This document shows positions 54,382-64,000 of a stretch of DNA of 64,000 nucleotides, in pieces. Location: positions 57,686,917-57,750,916 of the forward strand of contig CM059198.1 in assembly GCA_030323885.1 (NCBI GenBank). The letters are read 5' to 3'. This stretch comes from Branchipolynoe longqiensis (taxonomy: Eukaryota > Annelida > Polychaeta > Phyllodocida > Polynoidae). Position 1 is the stretch's first letter. Each line of letters starts with the position of its first letter. Under the pieces are notes generated by a model. The model was not told where the DNA came from, did no database searches, and was given only the letters and a program-made list of their open reading frames with translations. The position numbers and the translations under genes were made by a program.

Positions 54382-54840
54382 AGGGGCTGTCACATTAGGG
54401 TTTTTTGCAGGAGCGTATGGCGGCGTAAGCGCGTTATGTCATATACGTCGGCATATGCCGTATACGCTACTCATACGCTACGCATACGCTACTCATACGC
54501 TACTCATACGCTGCCAGATGCCGCCAGATGCCGGCGTATGTGAAGCGTATGAGGCATACGCCGCCATACGCTTTCATAAATCCGCGCGTCCAAATTTGTT
54601 TGTGCATGCTCAAAAAACCCCGACCTATGAGGGCGTATGGCCCATAGTGTCAAAAAATGTCACAGCACACTCCCATACACTCCCATACGCTCCTCATACG
54701 CTCCTCGTACGCTCCTCGTAGGTTCCACATATGCTCAAAACCACCCGAAAGGTCACCAAATGTCATCATAGGCCGGCACGGGCAGGACCTACGTAGGTTT
54801 TCAATACGCTCCCGCCATACGCCGTAATGTGACAGGGCCT
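54382..54840. mobile_element. TTA-MITE c (CATACG-rich)
   Basis: Ends AGGGGCTGTCACATTA and TAATGTGACAGGGCCT, flanked by TTA. The interior is saturated with CATACGC/GCGTATG units. Confidence 0.82.
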
Positions 54841-54921
54841 TTAGTTTTCCTGCGACGTGAAAAGACATGCCTAAAGGCAAGTGTTCCAATCACTACGACC
54901 CACCTCTCTTCATTTCCACTC

Positions 54922-55265
54922 GGACCAGAGGGGATCCCTGAATGAGTTGAGCATCCGTCTCCCATTTTGGTAGATCGTGGTATTCAAACCCACCCAGGTT
55001 TGAATTCTGGTCAAGTCAAATCAATGACTTCCAAATGTATACCTGTCACTTCTTAACCAGGCACTCGGCATCATTAGGATATGACAAGGATTGGTTCACT
55101 CAGTGTCAGGATAATGTCACTGAGTGGTATATCAGGCCATGGTGCGGGCAGCCTGATCTCCCAGTGGGGCAGCACTATACAGTCACCACTAGTGTACACA
55201 GTCACAAGTCGGTACCCGTTCGGATATTACCATAGATTTTGCAAGGGCGTCAAAACTCCGCCAAT
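54922..55265 (+). mobile_element. S1 SINE, full length, long-variable-arm head
   Basis: GGACCAGAGGGGATCCCTGA head, body to CAAAACTCCGCCAATCA. Confidence 0.82.
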
Positions 55266-55832
55266 CAAAATTGATGGTGGAGAGGGGCGGGAATGGTGGG
55301 TTGTGTTTGTGTGTGAGAGGGTTGGAGTGTTACTGGAGTGTGCGTCAAGTGTGTGTGTGGTACATGGTTGTTGTGTGACCTATGGATGAGGTGTGTGTAG
55401 GCGTAGGACGGATGTGTCGGGTGTGTGGATGGGGGTTGTGGAGTGAGAGGTGCATAAGGGTGGGAGTGTGGGGGTTTGTTGATTGTGGTGTATACCTGGT
55501 TAGGGTATGGAAGATGAAGAGCGCATGTGGCGTTTGAGTGTGGGCCGGGTGTGTAGGATGTGGGGGGAATGTGTGTTATGTGGGGGGGGGGGAACGAGGG
55601 TTATCTGGGGTATGGGTGTGGAGAATTTGGGGGGGGATGTTTTTTTCTAGTTTGTTTTGTGACTGTGTTTATTCTGCTCATGTTTTATTTATGTGGTGTG
55701 TGTGGAGGGTTTGCCTGTACGCATGGGCGGTGGGTTGTTGCATATGGTGTGGGTGGGTTGTGAGGGGTGTGCCTATGGATTATGTCAGGTGTGGGTGATT
55801 GCAGTGTGTGCGGAGTGTGTATGAAGTGTTTG
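55266..55832 (+). repeat. GT/G-rich low-complexity region
   Basis: GTGTGTGGG-type sequence throughout; ORFs are compositional. Confidence 0.75.
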
Positions 55833-55833
55833 A

Positions 55834-56602
55834 AGGCCCAGTCACATACGTGTTAGTGAACGTAGGTGTATGTAGTGGAGGCTAATGTAGTTGAACGTAG
55901 TTGAACATAGTTGCACGTAGTTGAACATAGTTGCCCGAAGTTGAACATATTTTAACGTAGTTGAACATAGTTGAACATAGTTGAACGTAGTTGAACATAG
56001 TTGAACATATTTGAATGTAGTTGAACATAGTTGAACATAGTTGAACATAGTTGAACATAGTTGAAAGTAGTACCAGCATCCATACTTCTCCATGATGATA
56101 ATGTGATATTATCGTCTGTGGGCTGTGAGTTCCGATTTAAGCTTTGGACATGTTCAAAACAGCACTACGTTTGAGGCAGACATAACCTCTGTGATGATAA
56201 TGTGTTATATCATACTCTAGCATACTCTAGCGTTCTCTAGCATACTTCTTAATGTATTCTAGCATACTCTAGCATGCCCTAGCATAGTTTGACTCACACA
56301 AAACCTGGGCCGTTCTGCAGTGGTCACATAGCCGTTAGTGGATGAAGTTGAAGGTAGTGGAGGGTGACATAGTTGAACATAGTTGAACATAGTTGAACAT
56401 AGGTGAATGTAGTTGGAATTACCAGGATCCATACCGTAACATACCGGGATCTGTACCATACCATATTTATCCATACCATTTGGTGGGTCATCAACCAAAA
56501 CCTGCCACACCTTAACATATTTGAACATAGTGACATCAGGTTTCACCCACATTACTCTAACTGCGTTCAACTACATTCAGTAATGTCTATGTGAACGTGG
56601 CT
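55834..56602. mobile_element. MITE f (GTTGAACATA-rich)
   Basis: Ends AGGCCCAGTCACAT and ATGTGAACGTGGCT, flanked by TGA. The interior is dominated by AGTTGAACATAGTTGAACGT units. A related left end lies at 61836. Confidence 0.7.
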
Positions 56603-56809
56603 TGAGTCTATGCGCTGCCTGTGTACATGGGCTGTGGGGCGGGGTGTGTGGGTGTGGGTAGGGTGGGGGATGGGGGGATGGGGGGATGTCGGGTGTGTTG
56701 GGACAGTAGGGGTGTGGAAGGGCGAATTCGTCCAGAAGGTAATGATGGGGCGCAGGAGTGCTTGGGGGGAACAGTATTCAGGGGCATTCAGGGGCATTCA
56801 GGGGCATTC

Positions 56810-57251
56810 AGGTATTGCAATACCTCAGGGAGTTTGACGCCCCTGCCCTGCAGAGTTGTAAACCACTGCCCTGTGGTACAGGTTCTTGACATAACCGAAG
56901 GCTAAGGGAGCAAACCCTAAACACAAAAGCATGTCACTATGGCAGCATCAAGGGCGGTTGATATATTGAACTCCCAACATCTCCCGACCAGCCACTGCAG
57001 GGACAAATAGTTGTGTGCCTGTCTAGACATGTTCTGGCCAGTGTGAAACCTCTACTTGCTCCCCAAGAGAGTTCCGCTGGTAACTTGCAAAAGCCAGCAG
57101 CACTTCAACACTCTTGCAAGCAGCTTTCATGAAATGGACCGACTCATGTACATCACTCTCACAGCAGAGAGCTAAATGGAGAGCGGGAGTCTAGTAATGA
57201 AAGCAGTCTTTGTTGCATCGTGACCGACAGCATGATGATGATGATGATGAG
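56810..57251 (+). mobile_element. S2 short interspersed repeat, copy 4, with target duplication
   Basis: Full-length. AGGGGCATTCA precedes it and recurs directly after the (ATG)n tail. The left flank is itself a short GGGGCATTCA tandem array, so the duplication may include array units. Confidence 0.8.
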
Positions 57252-57259
57252 GGGCATTC

Positions 57260-57900
57260 AATGAGGGCGCGACAGGGGCGTTTAGACGGCCCGACCCAGG
57301 GAAGTAGCTTTTGTAAAATGTGTAGGTAGGTATTCTAGAATCTAGGTCACAGACCCAGTGGGTGGCGGGTGAAATATGCAATGGAGCAGTTCGGGATGCG
57401 ATGGTTTTGGGGGATGGGTCGATTCAGAGGATTAGGGCGGGAAAGGTGTGGGTTCGGGGGGGGGGGGGGGGGCTTAGTGACGTCATGAATGGGGAGGGCA
57501 GGAAGAGAAGGGCGCTGCATGGCGGGAAGGGAGGGAGCAGATATTGGTATGGAGAAGGGCATTAGAGGGCTGAGGGCCCGGGATTCTGTGGGAGATAGAA
57601 GGTGTAAATGGAGCAGAGGATGTGGGGTGGTTGAGGGCTGAGTAGTGTGTAGAAGAAAGCCGGATGTTTAGATGGAAAGGGGTATGAGAGGGCTGAAGGC
57701 GCGGGATTTGTAGCAGGTACAGGGGCAGGGTGGTATTCTAGGGATATACGGGCAGGGTGGGCGGGTCGGACAGTTAGAGAGGCCTGCAGAGGGACACGCA
57801 GGAGAGGGGAGCAGTTGTCGGATTGGGCTGAGGGCAGCAAACTGAATCAAGTGGGGAGTGGATGGGGAGTGGGTGGGGAGCAGGCAGGGAGTGGGGGGGA
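57260..57900 (+). repeat. G-rich region, no gene seen
   Basis: Includes an interrupted G17 run at ~57460 and GGGAGTGG-type units near 57850-57900. Confidence 0.6.
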
Positions 57901-57902
57901 GC

Positions 57903-58112
57903 GGGCCTAGTTCCCGCCTAGTTCCCGCCTAGTTCCTGCCTAGTTCCCATCCCCTGCTCCCTGGGAACTAGGCGGGAACTAGGCGGGAACTAGGCGGGAG
58001 CTAGGCGGGAACTAGATGGGAACTAGGCTGGAACTAGGCCGGAGCTAGGCGGGAACTAGGCGGGGAACTAGGTGGAGAACTAGGAGGGAACTAGGCGGGA
58101 ACTAGGCTGGAA
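57903..58112. repeat. Minisatellite that reverses orientation (CTAGTTCCCGC / GCGGGAACTAG)
   Basis: Four to five GCCTAGTTCCC units (57905-57950) are followed after ATCCCCTGCTCC by about 13 GGGAACTAGGC units, so the left units and the first right units form a hairpin. Confidence 0.9.
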
Positions 58113-58526
58113 CCATGCCAGGAGCAGTCAGGGATGAGGCGGGGTGGCAAACTGTGGGAAGGCTGGGACAGGAGGAAAGCTGAGGCGGGCTGGGGGCAGA
58201 TTGGGTAGAACCCCTCAGTCCCACAGCCCAACAGCATCAAAGAGGCCGGCGGTGTAACATTTCCCTCTTTCTCAAAACCTGATCGATGTGCGCATGCACG
58301 GCGTACAAAATGGCGCCTGTTTACCATTGCAGATGGACCACCTGATGCCGCCGCCGATAGTCACACTGCCCGCGCCGCTGATTCTGCCGATCACCGCGAG
58401 GAAAAGTAGCCAATGTTTGCTGTAGTATCATTGAGAGTAAATAATCCCTTTGTTTCCTTAAACCTCACTTGACCCTCCTTCTTAATTACCATCGCTATTT
58501 TGAGAAATGCAATGCCGGTAGTTGGA

Positions 58527-58760
58527 CGTTGGAGTTTTACGTCCTGGCAACATCTAGGGTCACATCGGGACGGGAAGCAAACTTGTGACAGTGCAAACTC
58601 ATGGTCACTTTATAGTGCTGCACCACTTGGAAATCAGGCCGCCAGCACCATGATCTCAGTCACATTATCCTGATGCTGAGCGAAGCAGTCCTATTAATGT
58701 CGAGCGCCATGCTAGGTAGCGACAAGTCTCAAATGTATAAGTCATTGGTTTGACTGTTTT
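58527..58760 (-). mobile_element. S1 SINE, head missing
   Basis: TTGGAGTTTTACGTCCTGGC to GTCATTGGTTTGACT. Confidence 0.78.
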
Positions 58761-58890
58761 GTATGTTTTCACATGAAGTATTTCCATAGAAGTTACTTCA
58801 AGTTAAAATTAAGTAGATGATAACGATAGGTCTAAAATATGTATTGTTAATCTAAACAATGCGTAGGCTTAAATCATTAGAGCATAATAT

Positions 58891-59192
58891 AGTTTGTTTG
58901 TCGTTGTTTTACATCCTAGCGACATCTGAGGTCATATCAGAACGGGTACCGACTTGTGACAGTGCGCACTCATTGCAAATTTATAGTGCTGTTCCACTGG
59001 GAAACCAGACCACCAGCACCATGACCTGGTATCCCACTCAGTCACATTATCCTGACAGTGAGCACACCAGTACTTTCCCTGTCCTAATAATGCCGAGTGC
59101 CTGGTTAGAAAGCAACAAGTATCAATGTTTAAGTCATTGGTTTGACTCGACCAGGGTTCGAACCCTCGACCCCACGACCTACCAGCACGGGA
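58891..59192 (-). mobile_element. S1 SINE, 5'-truncated, with 12 bp target duplication
   Basis: GAGCATAATATA occurs directly before the tail and directly after the truncated head, which ends ACCTACCAGCACGGGA. It is inserted in a D-like repeat. Confidence 0.85.
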
Positions 59193-59410
59193 GCATAATA
59201 TAAGTTACTTCAATCTAAAATCATGTAGAGTGTAAACATCGGCCTACTCTATTTATTTGTATTCTCAAAAATGTGTAACCTTAAATCATTAGAGCTATAG
59301 GAAGGGAAGTTTTGGGAGGGACCAGCGCTCTACTTCCGGTCATGTAGATCCGGCAGGTGTCAGCTTGAGACCCTTCTCACGCATAAGTGCACATTGGATA
59401 TATGGTTGGT

Positions 59411-59697
59411 TCTTGGGGGTTTTACGCACTGACAACATCTAAGTCCATGTCAGGACGGGTACCGACTTGTGACATGGTGCACTCATTGCGGCTTCATAGT
59501 GCTGCCCCATTGGGTGACCAGGCTGCCATGACCTGATATCCCATTCAGGCACCTTATCCTGAGACTGAACCAACCAATCCTTGTCCTATCATAATAATGC
59601 CGAGCGCCTGAAAAAGAAGTGACCTGACCAGGGTTCCAACCGGTGAGGTGGAATCGCACAATCTAGCAAAACGCATTCAATCATCCGTCTGGTCATT
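59411..59697 (-). mobile_element. S1 SINE, diverged
   Basis: Tail GGGGTTTTACGCACTGACAA, head end CATCCGTCTGGTCA. Confidence 0.75.
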
Positions 59698-60109
59698 TTG
59701 AGATATCCTTGTGTTGCAGTATCGCCGGGATGGAACCGCAGACCTGTCGCACTAGATGATGCTAATATATCCGCCCAGCGATCACACACAACGTCAGAGA
59801 CACTGGTGTCTAAAATTGCCATATCGGGCAGTAACTGCTCAATGCCAGTCAAAGTTTGCCAGCAGCTCGCTCTTACCAATGCGTCCCACTCTATGTCGAC
59901 TACACTGATGACACCACACCCCTTTCCCCCTTTGTCGCCTATGGTCTGAGTCCATAACGACGAGGCATTTAGAGGGCAGTGTGATTGGGGTCTAAGAGGC
60001 CCGGCAGGGACTGGTGAAGTGTCGGCAAGGGGCGCCACCAGTGGGGATTATTAGGAGGTAAAACCGGGCGGTCACCTCCACACCGGGCAGCCCCCTCAAC
60101 CCTCACCCG

Positions 60110-60395
60110 GTCACCCCATGCTGTCCCCGACCACCACCACCCACCACGGCCAGCACGATACCATCCCCCACCCCCACCCCCACCCCGATGACCCCCCCTC
60201 CCAACCATCACCACCACCACTCAGCCCTACCCACCCCCGCAATCCCACCGCCATCCCCCAACACACCATCCCCCAACACGCCATCCCCCACCACACCATC
60301 CCCCACCATACCATCCCCACCACACCATTGCCACCCTACCCAGCCACCCCCCGTCACCCCCCACCACCACCACCCACACCTACACAACTCCTCAA
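60110..60395 (+). repeat. C/A-rich (CCATCCCCCAACACA) region
   Basis: ACACCATCCCC-type repeats with CCACCACC runs; no gene. Confidence 0.85.
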
Positions 60396-60539
60396 TGGCT
60401 CAAGGGACATCCCGGGCAGCAGAGCGATAATAGGGGTAAAGAGCATCATTCGGTTACTTTGATAGTGTTGGAAGGGTGTGCGCAATACTCCTGAAGCCAT
60501 GGGACGGTATGTGCTGGTATCCCGCACATACCGTCTGAC

Positions 60540-61250
60540 CCTCACACCCTCACACCCTCACACACCACACCCTTACACTCTCACATATCATACCCTCACA
60601 CCCGCACACACCCTCACACACCATCACACACCCTCACACACCCTCATACACCCTCACACACCCGCACACACCATCATATACCCTCACATATCAGACTCAC
60701 ACACTCTCAGACACCCTCACACATCACACTCTCACACCGTCACACACCACACCCTTACACTCTCACATATCATACCCTCACACCCTCACACACCCTCACA
60801 CACCCTCACAAACCCGCACACACCATCACACACCCTCATACACCCTCACACACCCTCAAACACCCTCACACATCATCACACACCCTCACACACCCTCATA
60901 CACCCTCACACACCCTCACACACTATCACACACCATCATACCCCCTCATACACCCTCACACACCCTCACACACCCTCACATATCACACCCTCACACCATC
61001 CCGCAACCTCATCGTAACACACACTTCAAACACCCTCACACACCCTCAAGCACCCTCACACATCCTCACACACCCTCACACACCTTCAGACACTCGCATC
61101 CACCCTCACACACCCTTACACACTCTCACATATCACACCCTCACACCGTCACACAACCTCACCGCAACACACACTTCAAACACCCTCACACACCTTCAAA
61201 CACCCTCCCACCTCACACACCTTCAAACACCCTCACACACCCGCACATAT
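60540..61250 (+). repeat. ~10 bp minisatellite (CACACACCCT)
   Basis: About 700 bp of CACCCTCACA units. The 179 aa frame across it is Thr/His/Pro repeat only. A longer ~190 bp higher-order repeat is hinted at by recurring ACACCACACCCTTACACTCT. Confidence 0.92.
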
Positions 61251-61302
61251 GCTCCGAGAGCACCAACCCACTGAATCACCCCACCCCTCCCCCCGCACAA
61301 CA

Positions 61303-61452
61303 TACCAAATGAGTTGAGCATCTGCCTCCCGTTTTGCTCGGTATGTCGTGGGATTTTCAAATGGGTTTCAACCCTAGCCGAGTAAAGTCGACAGCTTAAA
61401 CAATTTATACTTTGTCGCCAACTAGCCTGGCGTTTTGGATTAGTAGGATACA
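61303..61452 (+). mobile_element. S1 SINE, 5' half
   Basis: AAATGAGTTGAGCATCTGCC head with long variable arm, body to GGATTAGTAGGATA. Confidence 0.7.
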
Positions 61453-61835
61453 AGGAGCAGTGGAATGAGGAATATTATCTCTGATAGAAATTGTCCCTGC
61501 TTAATAAAATAATATAATACCCCCCCCCCCCAAAGTAAAACGACCCCCCAAAAAAACCTCCCCCCCCAACCAACACCCTCCCTCCTCCCTGAAAAACACC
61601 CAGTTTGTTTCTTCAAGATCAATGCCCGTACCTAGATATGACACTACCAAGCCAGGGTACACATAGTTACTCTCATTGAACATGTTTTTCTGCACGGAAG
61701 TAATATGAAGCAAGTTTAATAGAAAATAGTCCAGCTTCAAGTCATACAAGCTTATGCTGTACAGTATTTGGCGGTGCTAACTAAATTATTTTCTAAATGA
61801 TTTCACTTCAAATATCACAGCGGTTCGCCATTGTT

Positions 61836-61940
61836 ATGCCCCGGTCACATAAACGTTAGTGAACATAGTTGAACGTAGGATAGATTAACGTGGGTCAAAC
61901 GTTCTATCACTACGTTAAACTATGTTAAGACAGCGATCAC
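61836..61940 (+). mobile_element. Left end of a MITE f relative
   Basis: CCCCGGTCACATAAACGTTA then GTGAACATAGTTGAACG. It is interrupted by the SINE at 61953. Confidence 0.65.
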
Positions 61941-61952
61941 AATTTGAGTTGT

Positions 61953-62241
61953 GTTTGTTTGTTGTTGTTTTATGTCCTAGCAACATCTAAGGTTAAATCA
62001 GGACGGCTACGGCGCATTCATGGCAACTGTATAGTGCTATCCCACTGGGAAACCAGGCCACCGGCACCATGACCTGTTATCCCCCTCAGTCACATTATCC
62101 TGACACTGAGCCAACCAGTGCTTGCCCTATCCTAATAATGCCGAGCGCCTGGCTAGGAAGTGAAAAGTATAAGTTGTTAAGTCATTGGTTTGACTTGACC
62201 AGGATTCGAACCCACGACCCCACGATCTATCAGCGCGGGAA
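61953..62241 (-). mobile_element. S1 SINE, 5'-truncated, with 12 bp target duplication
   Basis: ATCACAATTTGA flanks both sides. The head ends ATCTATCAGCGCGGGA, the same internal point as the copy at 58891. It is inserted in a MITE fragment. Confidence 0.85.
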
Positions 62242-62261
62242 AATCACAATTTGAAGACGCC

Positions 62262-62424
62262 AAACGCCGCGGCCGAATCGGTAGAGCGCAGGCTTCCCAT
62301 GTGGTAGCTCGGGAGTTCGAATCCCAGCCGAGTCAAATTAATGCATTATAAAAGTAATACTTTTCAAAACCTAACCAGGCGCTTGCCATTAATTGGATAG
62401 GACAAGGACTGGTTAGATAAGTCC
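62262..62424 (+). mobile_element. S1 SINE with alternative head, 5' half
   Basis: GCCGCGGCCGAATCGGTAGA head and GGGAGTTCGAATCCC B box, body to GACTGGTTAGATAAG. Confidence 0.78.
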
Positions 62425-62676
62425 CATGGTAATTGAACAAACGAGAGACAGTTGTATATATAGTGGCATTTATTCTTACTAGTTTAGCTTGTTACATTAA
62501 GATTCAAGGTAGAAATGATAATAAGTTCGAGGATTTCAGGCACTTAACCCTATCGATCTATGTCAATAGTTGGGTGGGTGGGATGGCAAATCTACAGGAA
62601 AGTAGCACGTCCGATCGGTTGAAAAGCTAAGGTCGTTGTGTCTAGACTTTGTAACTGCGTCATAGGCTTTGCTCTG

Positions 62677-62872
62677 AATTTACAGTAGGTGGCATGTCAA
62701 TAGCAGCCAAATCGTAGTTCACAAGTATATAGATGGCGCCAATGGTCACATTTTAAATCTACTGCGCAGTTTCAGTAACTGCGCAGTATTGAGTTCAAGG
62801 AATCTACAGTAGGTGCCGGGTCAATCGACGACCATTGAGTTAGTTCAGAATCAAGAATATAGGTGGCGCCAA
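62677..62872 (+). repeat. ~70 bp direct repeat ending in TGGCGCCAA
   Basis: GAATTTACAGTAGGTGGC..ATAGATGGCGCCAA (62677-62745) recurs as GAATCTACAGTAGGTGCC..ATAGGTGGCGCCAA (62801-62872). Between them are two CTGCGCAGT palindromes. Confidence 0.75.
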
Positions 62873-62910
62873 AAGTTGTTCAGGTCAATTACCCATGTTG
62901 CGCACATCAT

Positions 62911-63135
62911 GGACAATGTGACTGAGTAGGATATCGGGTCATGGTGCCGGTGACCTGATTTCCCAGTGGGGCAGCACTATAACGTTCTCATAGGTGTGCA
63001 CTTTCACAAGTCGGTACCCGTCTTGATATGAGCTCAGATGTTGCCACAACGTAAAACTCCAGGAAGCACCCGACCGATCTAAGGGCATATCAGGATGGGT
63101 ACCGACGTGTGACGGTGTACACTCATGGTGGTGGT
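62911..63135 (+). mobile_element. S1 SINE 3' half plus an inverted S1 scrap
   Basis: Plus-strand body 62911-63072 (ATGTGACTGAGTAGGATATC to AACTCCAGGAAGC), then a minus-strand piece at 63078-63135 (GGATGGGTACCGACGTGTGA). Confidence 0.68.
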
Positions 63136-63719
63136 AATTTACTAGGAACTCTCAAGTTCTTCAATTGTGCTGTTGAATGAAGACTGTCTTGCATTTCTAT
63201 GTGACTTACTTCAAATTGACCATGTTTCAAATGTGTGCTGGTCTGGGTGTTGCTTTGAGAGTGGTGAGCTAGCTATTCCTGACAGCGATCACAATTTTTA
63301 CACATAATTCCGGGTTACAACAAACACAAACAGATGTGGAATTTGATGTCCTTTCAGAAATGTTTTTGAGGGAAGCAGCTGCTTCGGGATCGTGTGTTGT
63401 CTGAGTGTGCATTCTCAGGTACAACAATCACTGGTCTTGTTCTATAGCAGTATCTGACACTTCCGCAAATATGGCCAAAGCATCATAGTGTTGCACCATT
63501 TTTGTTGTTAGTTGCTCTCGACATTAATCCAGACAATAGGCACCAGACTAGGGATGTGCGTCTAACAGGCTGGTTATGTCTTAGCGGCAGAATTGTACCG
63601 TCTTTGTTTACACTGAGCTGGTTGTCAATTTGCACAGGTCGCGTGTCTCAAGTCAGTAATGAAATGAGGTCCGGATGCTGAGAGGATATTGATTATATTC
63701 GCCATGTAACTTGGCAGGA
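63136..63719. other. No gene seen
   Basis: No long ORF, repeat or RNA gene recognised. Confidence 0.45.
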
Positions 63720-63958
63720 ATTCTTGGGGTTTCTCAGAGCTGCCCGGGGCTGCGTGGGGCTGTTCGCAGCTGCGTGGGTATTTTCGGGCCGGCTCGGGTC
63801 TGCTCGGGTCTGCTCGGAGCTGCTTGGAGTTGTTCGGACTCTTAGGCGCTGGTACGAGCTGTTCGAGTCTGTTTCGGGCTCTTAGGGACTGTTAGGGGTT
63901 GTTAGGGGTTGTTAGGGTTTGCTAGGGGCTGCTACGGGATGTGAGGGGCTAATGTGGA
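63720..63958 (+). repeat. Degenerate ~10 bp repeat (GGG(T/C)CTGCTC), runs towards the window end
   Basis: Units such as GCTCGGGTCTGCTCGGGTCT shift to GTTAGGGGTTGTTAGGGGTT. It resembles the motif-saturated MITE interiors, but only one side is in the window. Confidence 0.7.
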
Positions 63959-64000
63959 CATTTTGCGGCTGCTATTGACTCTTCGCTGTGCTAGGTTTTG

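Noticed and set aside
60478..61017. 179-codon Thr/His/Pro frame
   Set aside because: Translation of the CACCCTCACA minisatellite.
63890..63930. Telomere-like TTAGGGG units
   Set aside because: Only three imperfect units within a broader degenerate GGG-CTG repeat; not TTAGGG arrays.

Overview
This 64 kb window looks like non-coding nuclear DNA from an animal. It has spliced genes with GT-AG introns, AATAAA signals, dozens of tRNA-derived SINEs, MITEs with target-site duplications, a tyrosine-recombinase retrotransposon and long micro/minisatellites. I see no bacterial operons, no rRNA and no convincing ordinary host gene. The mix (THAP-type DDE transposon, Ngaro-like element, V-shaped SINE/MITE nests) suggests a marine invertebrate. 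A cephalochordate or other invertebrate deuterostome is possible, but I cannot name the species from sequence alone.

Layout. 1-3.5 kb: degenerate minisatellites, then a heptamer/hexamer block and a C-rich homopyrimidine tract. 3.7-17 kb: SINEs and MITEs in several nested layers, including a TTA-flanked MITE inserted into a SINE (12.6-13.4 kb) and an inverted-repeat element carrying three ~205 bp tandem repeats (16.25-17.03 kb). 19.9-26.4 kb: the coding centrepiece, two convergent spliced genes. The + gene encodes SAP + SWIM + YqaJ/lambda-exonuclease-type nuclease (515 aa, three exons). The - gene encodes a THAP + HTH + DDE transposase (472 aa, two exons). Together they look like one autonomous ISL2EU/IS4EU-like DNA transposon with all reading frames open. 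Introns of both genes carry clustered copies of a GGACGGTC-type palindromic motif. 26.7-27.1 kb: orphan termini resembling those of the next element. 29.7-35.1 kb: a structurally complete Ngaro-type element on the - strand (A1-gag-pol-YR-B1-A2-B2) inserted in a (TA)n tract. 35-64 kb: more SINEs, MITEs, satellites, a foldback pair nested in a SINE (45.3-46.2 kb), and a LINE 3' end (50.8-51.15 kb) whose tail is shared with four copies of a short interspersed repeat.

How the parts relate. The main SINE family (called S1 here, ~40 copies or fragments) has a tRNA-like head and a conserved body ending in (AAC)n. The S2 repeats appear to borrow the 3' end of the LINE. At least six MITEs share a TTA (or TTA-like) duplication and GGCCC(T/A)GTCACA-like or unrelated ends, and each interior is saturated with its own short motif. 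Most apparent ORFs outside the two transposons are frames running through simple repeats or MITEs.
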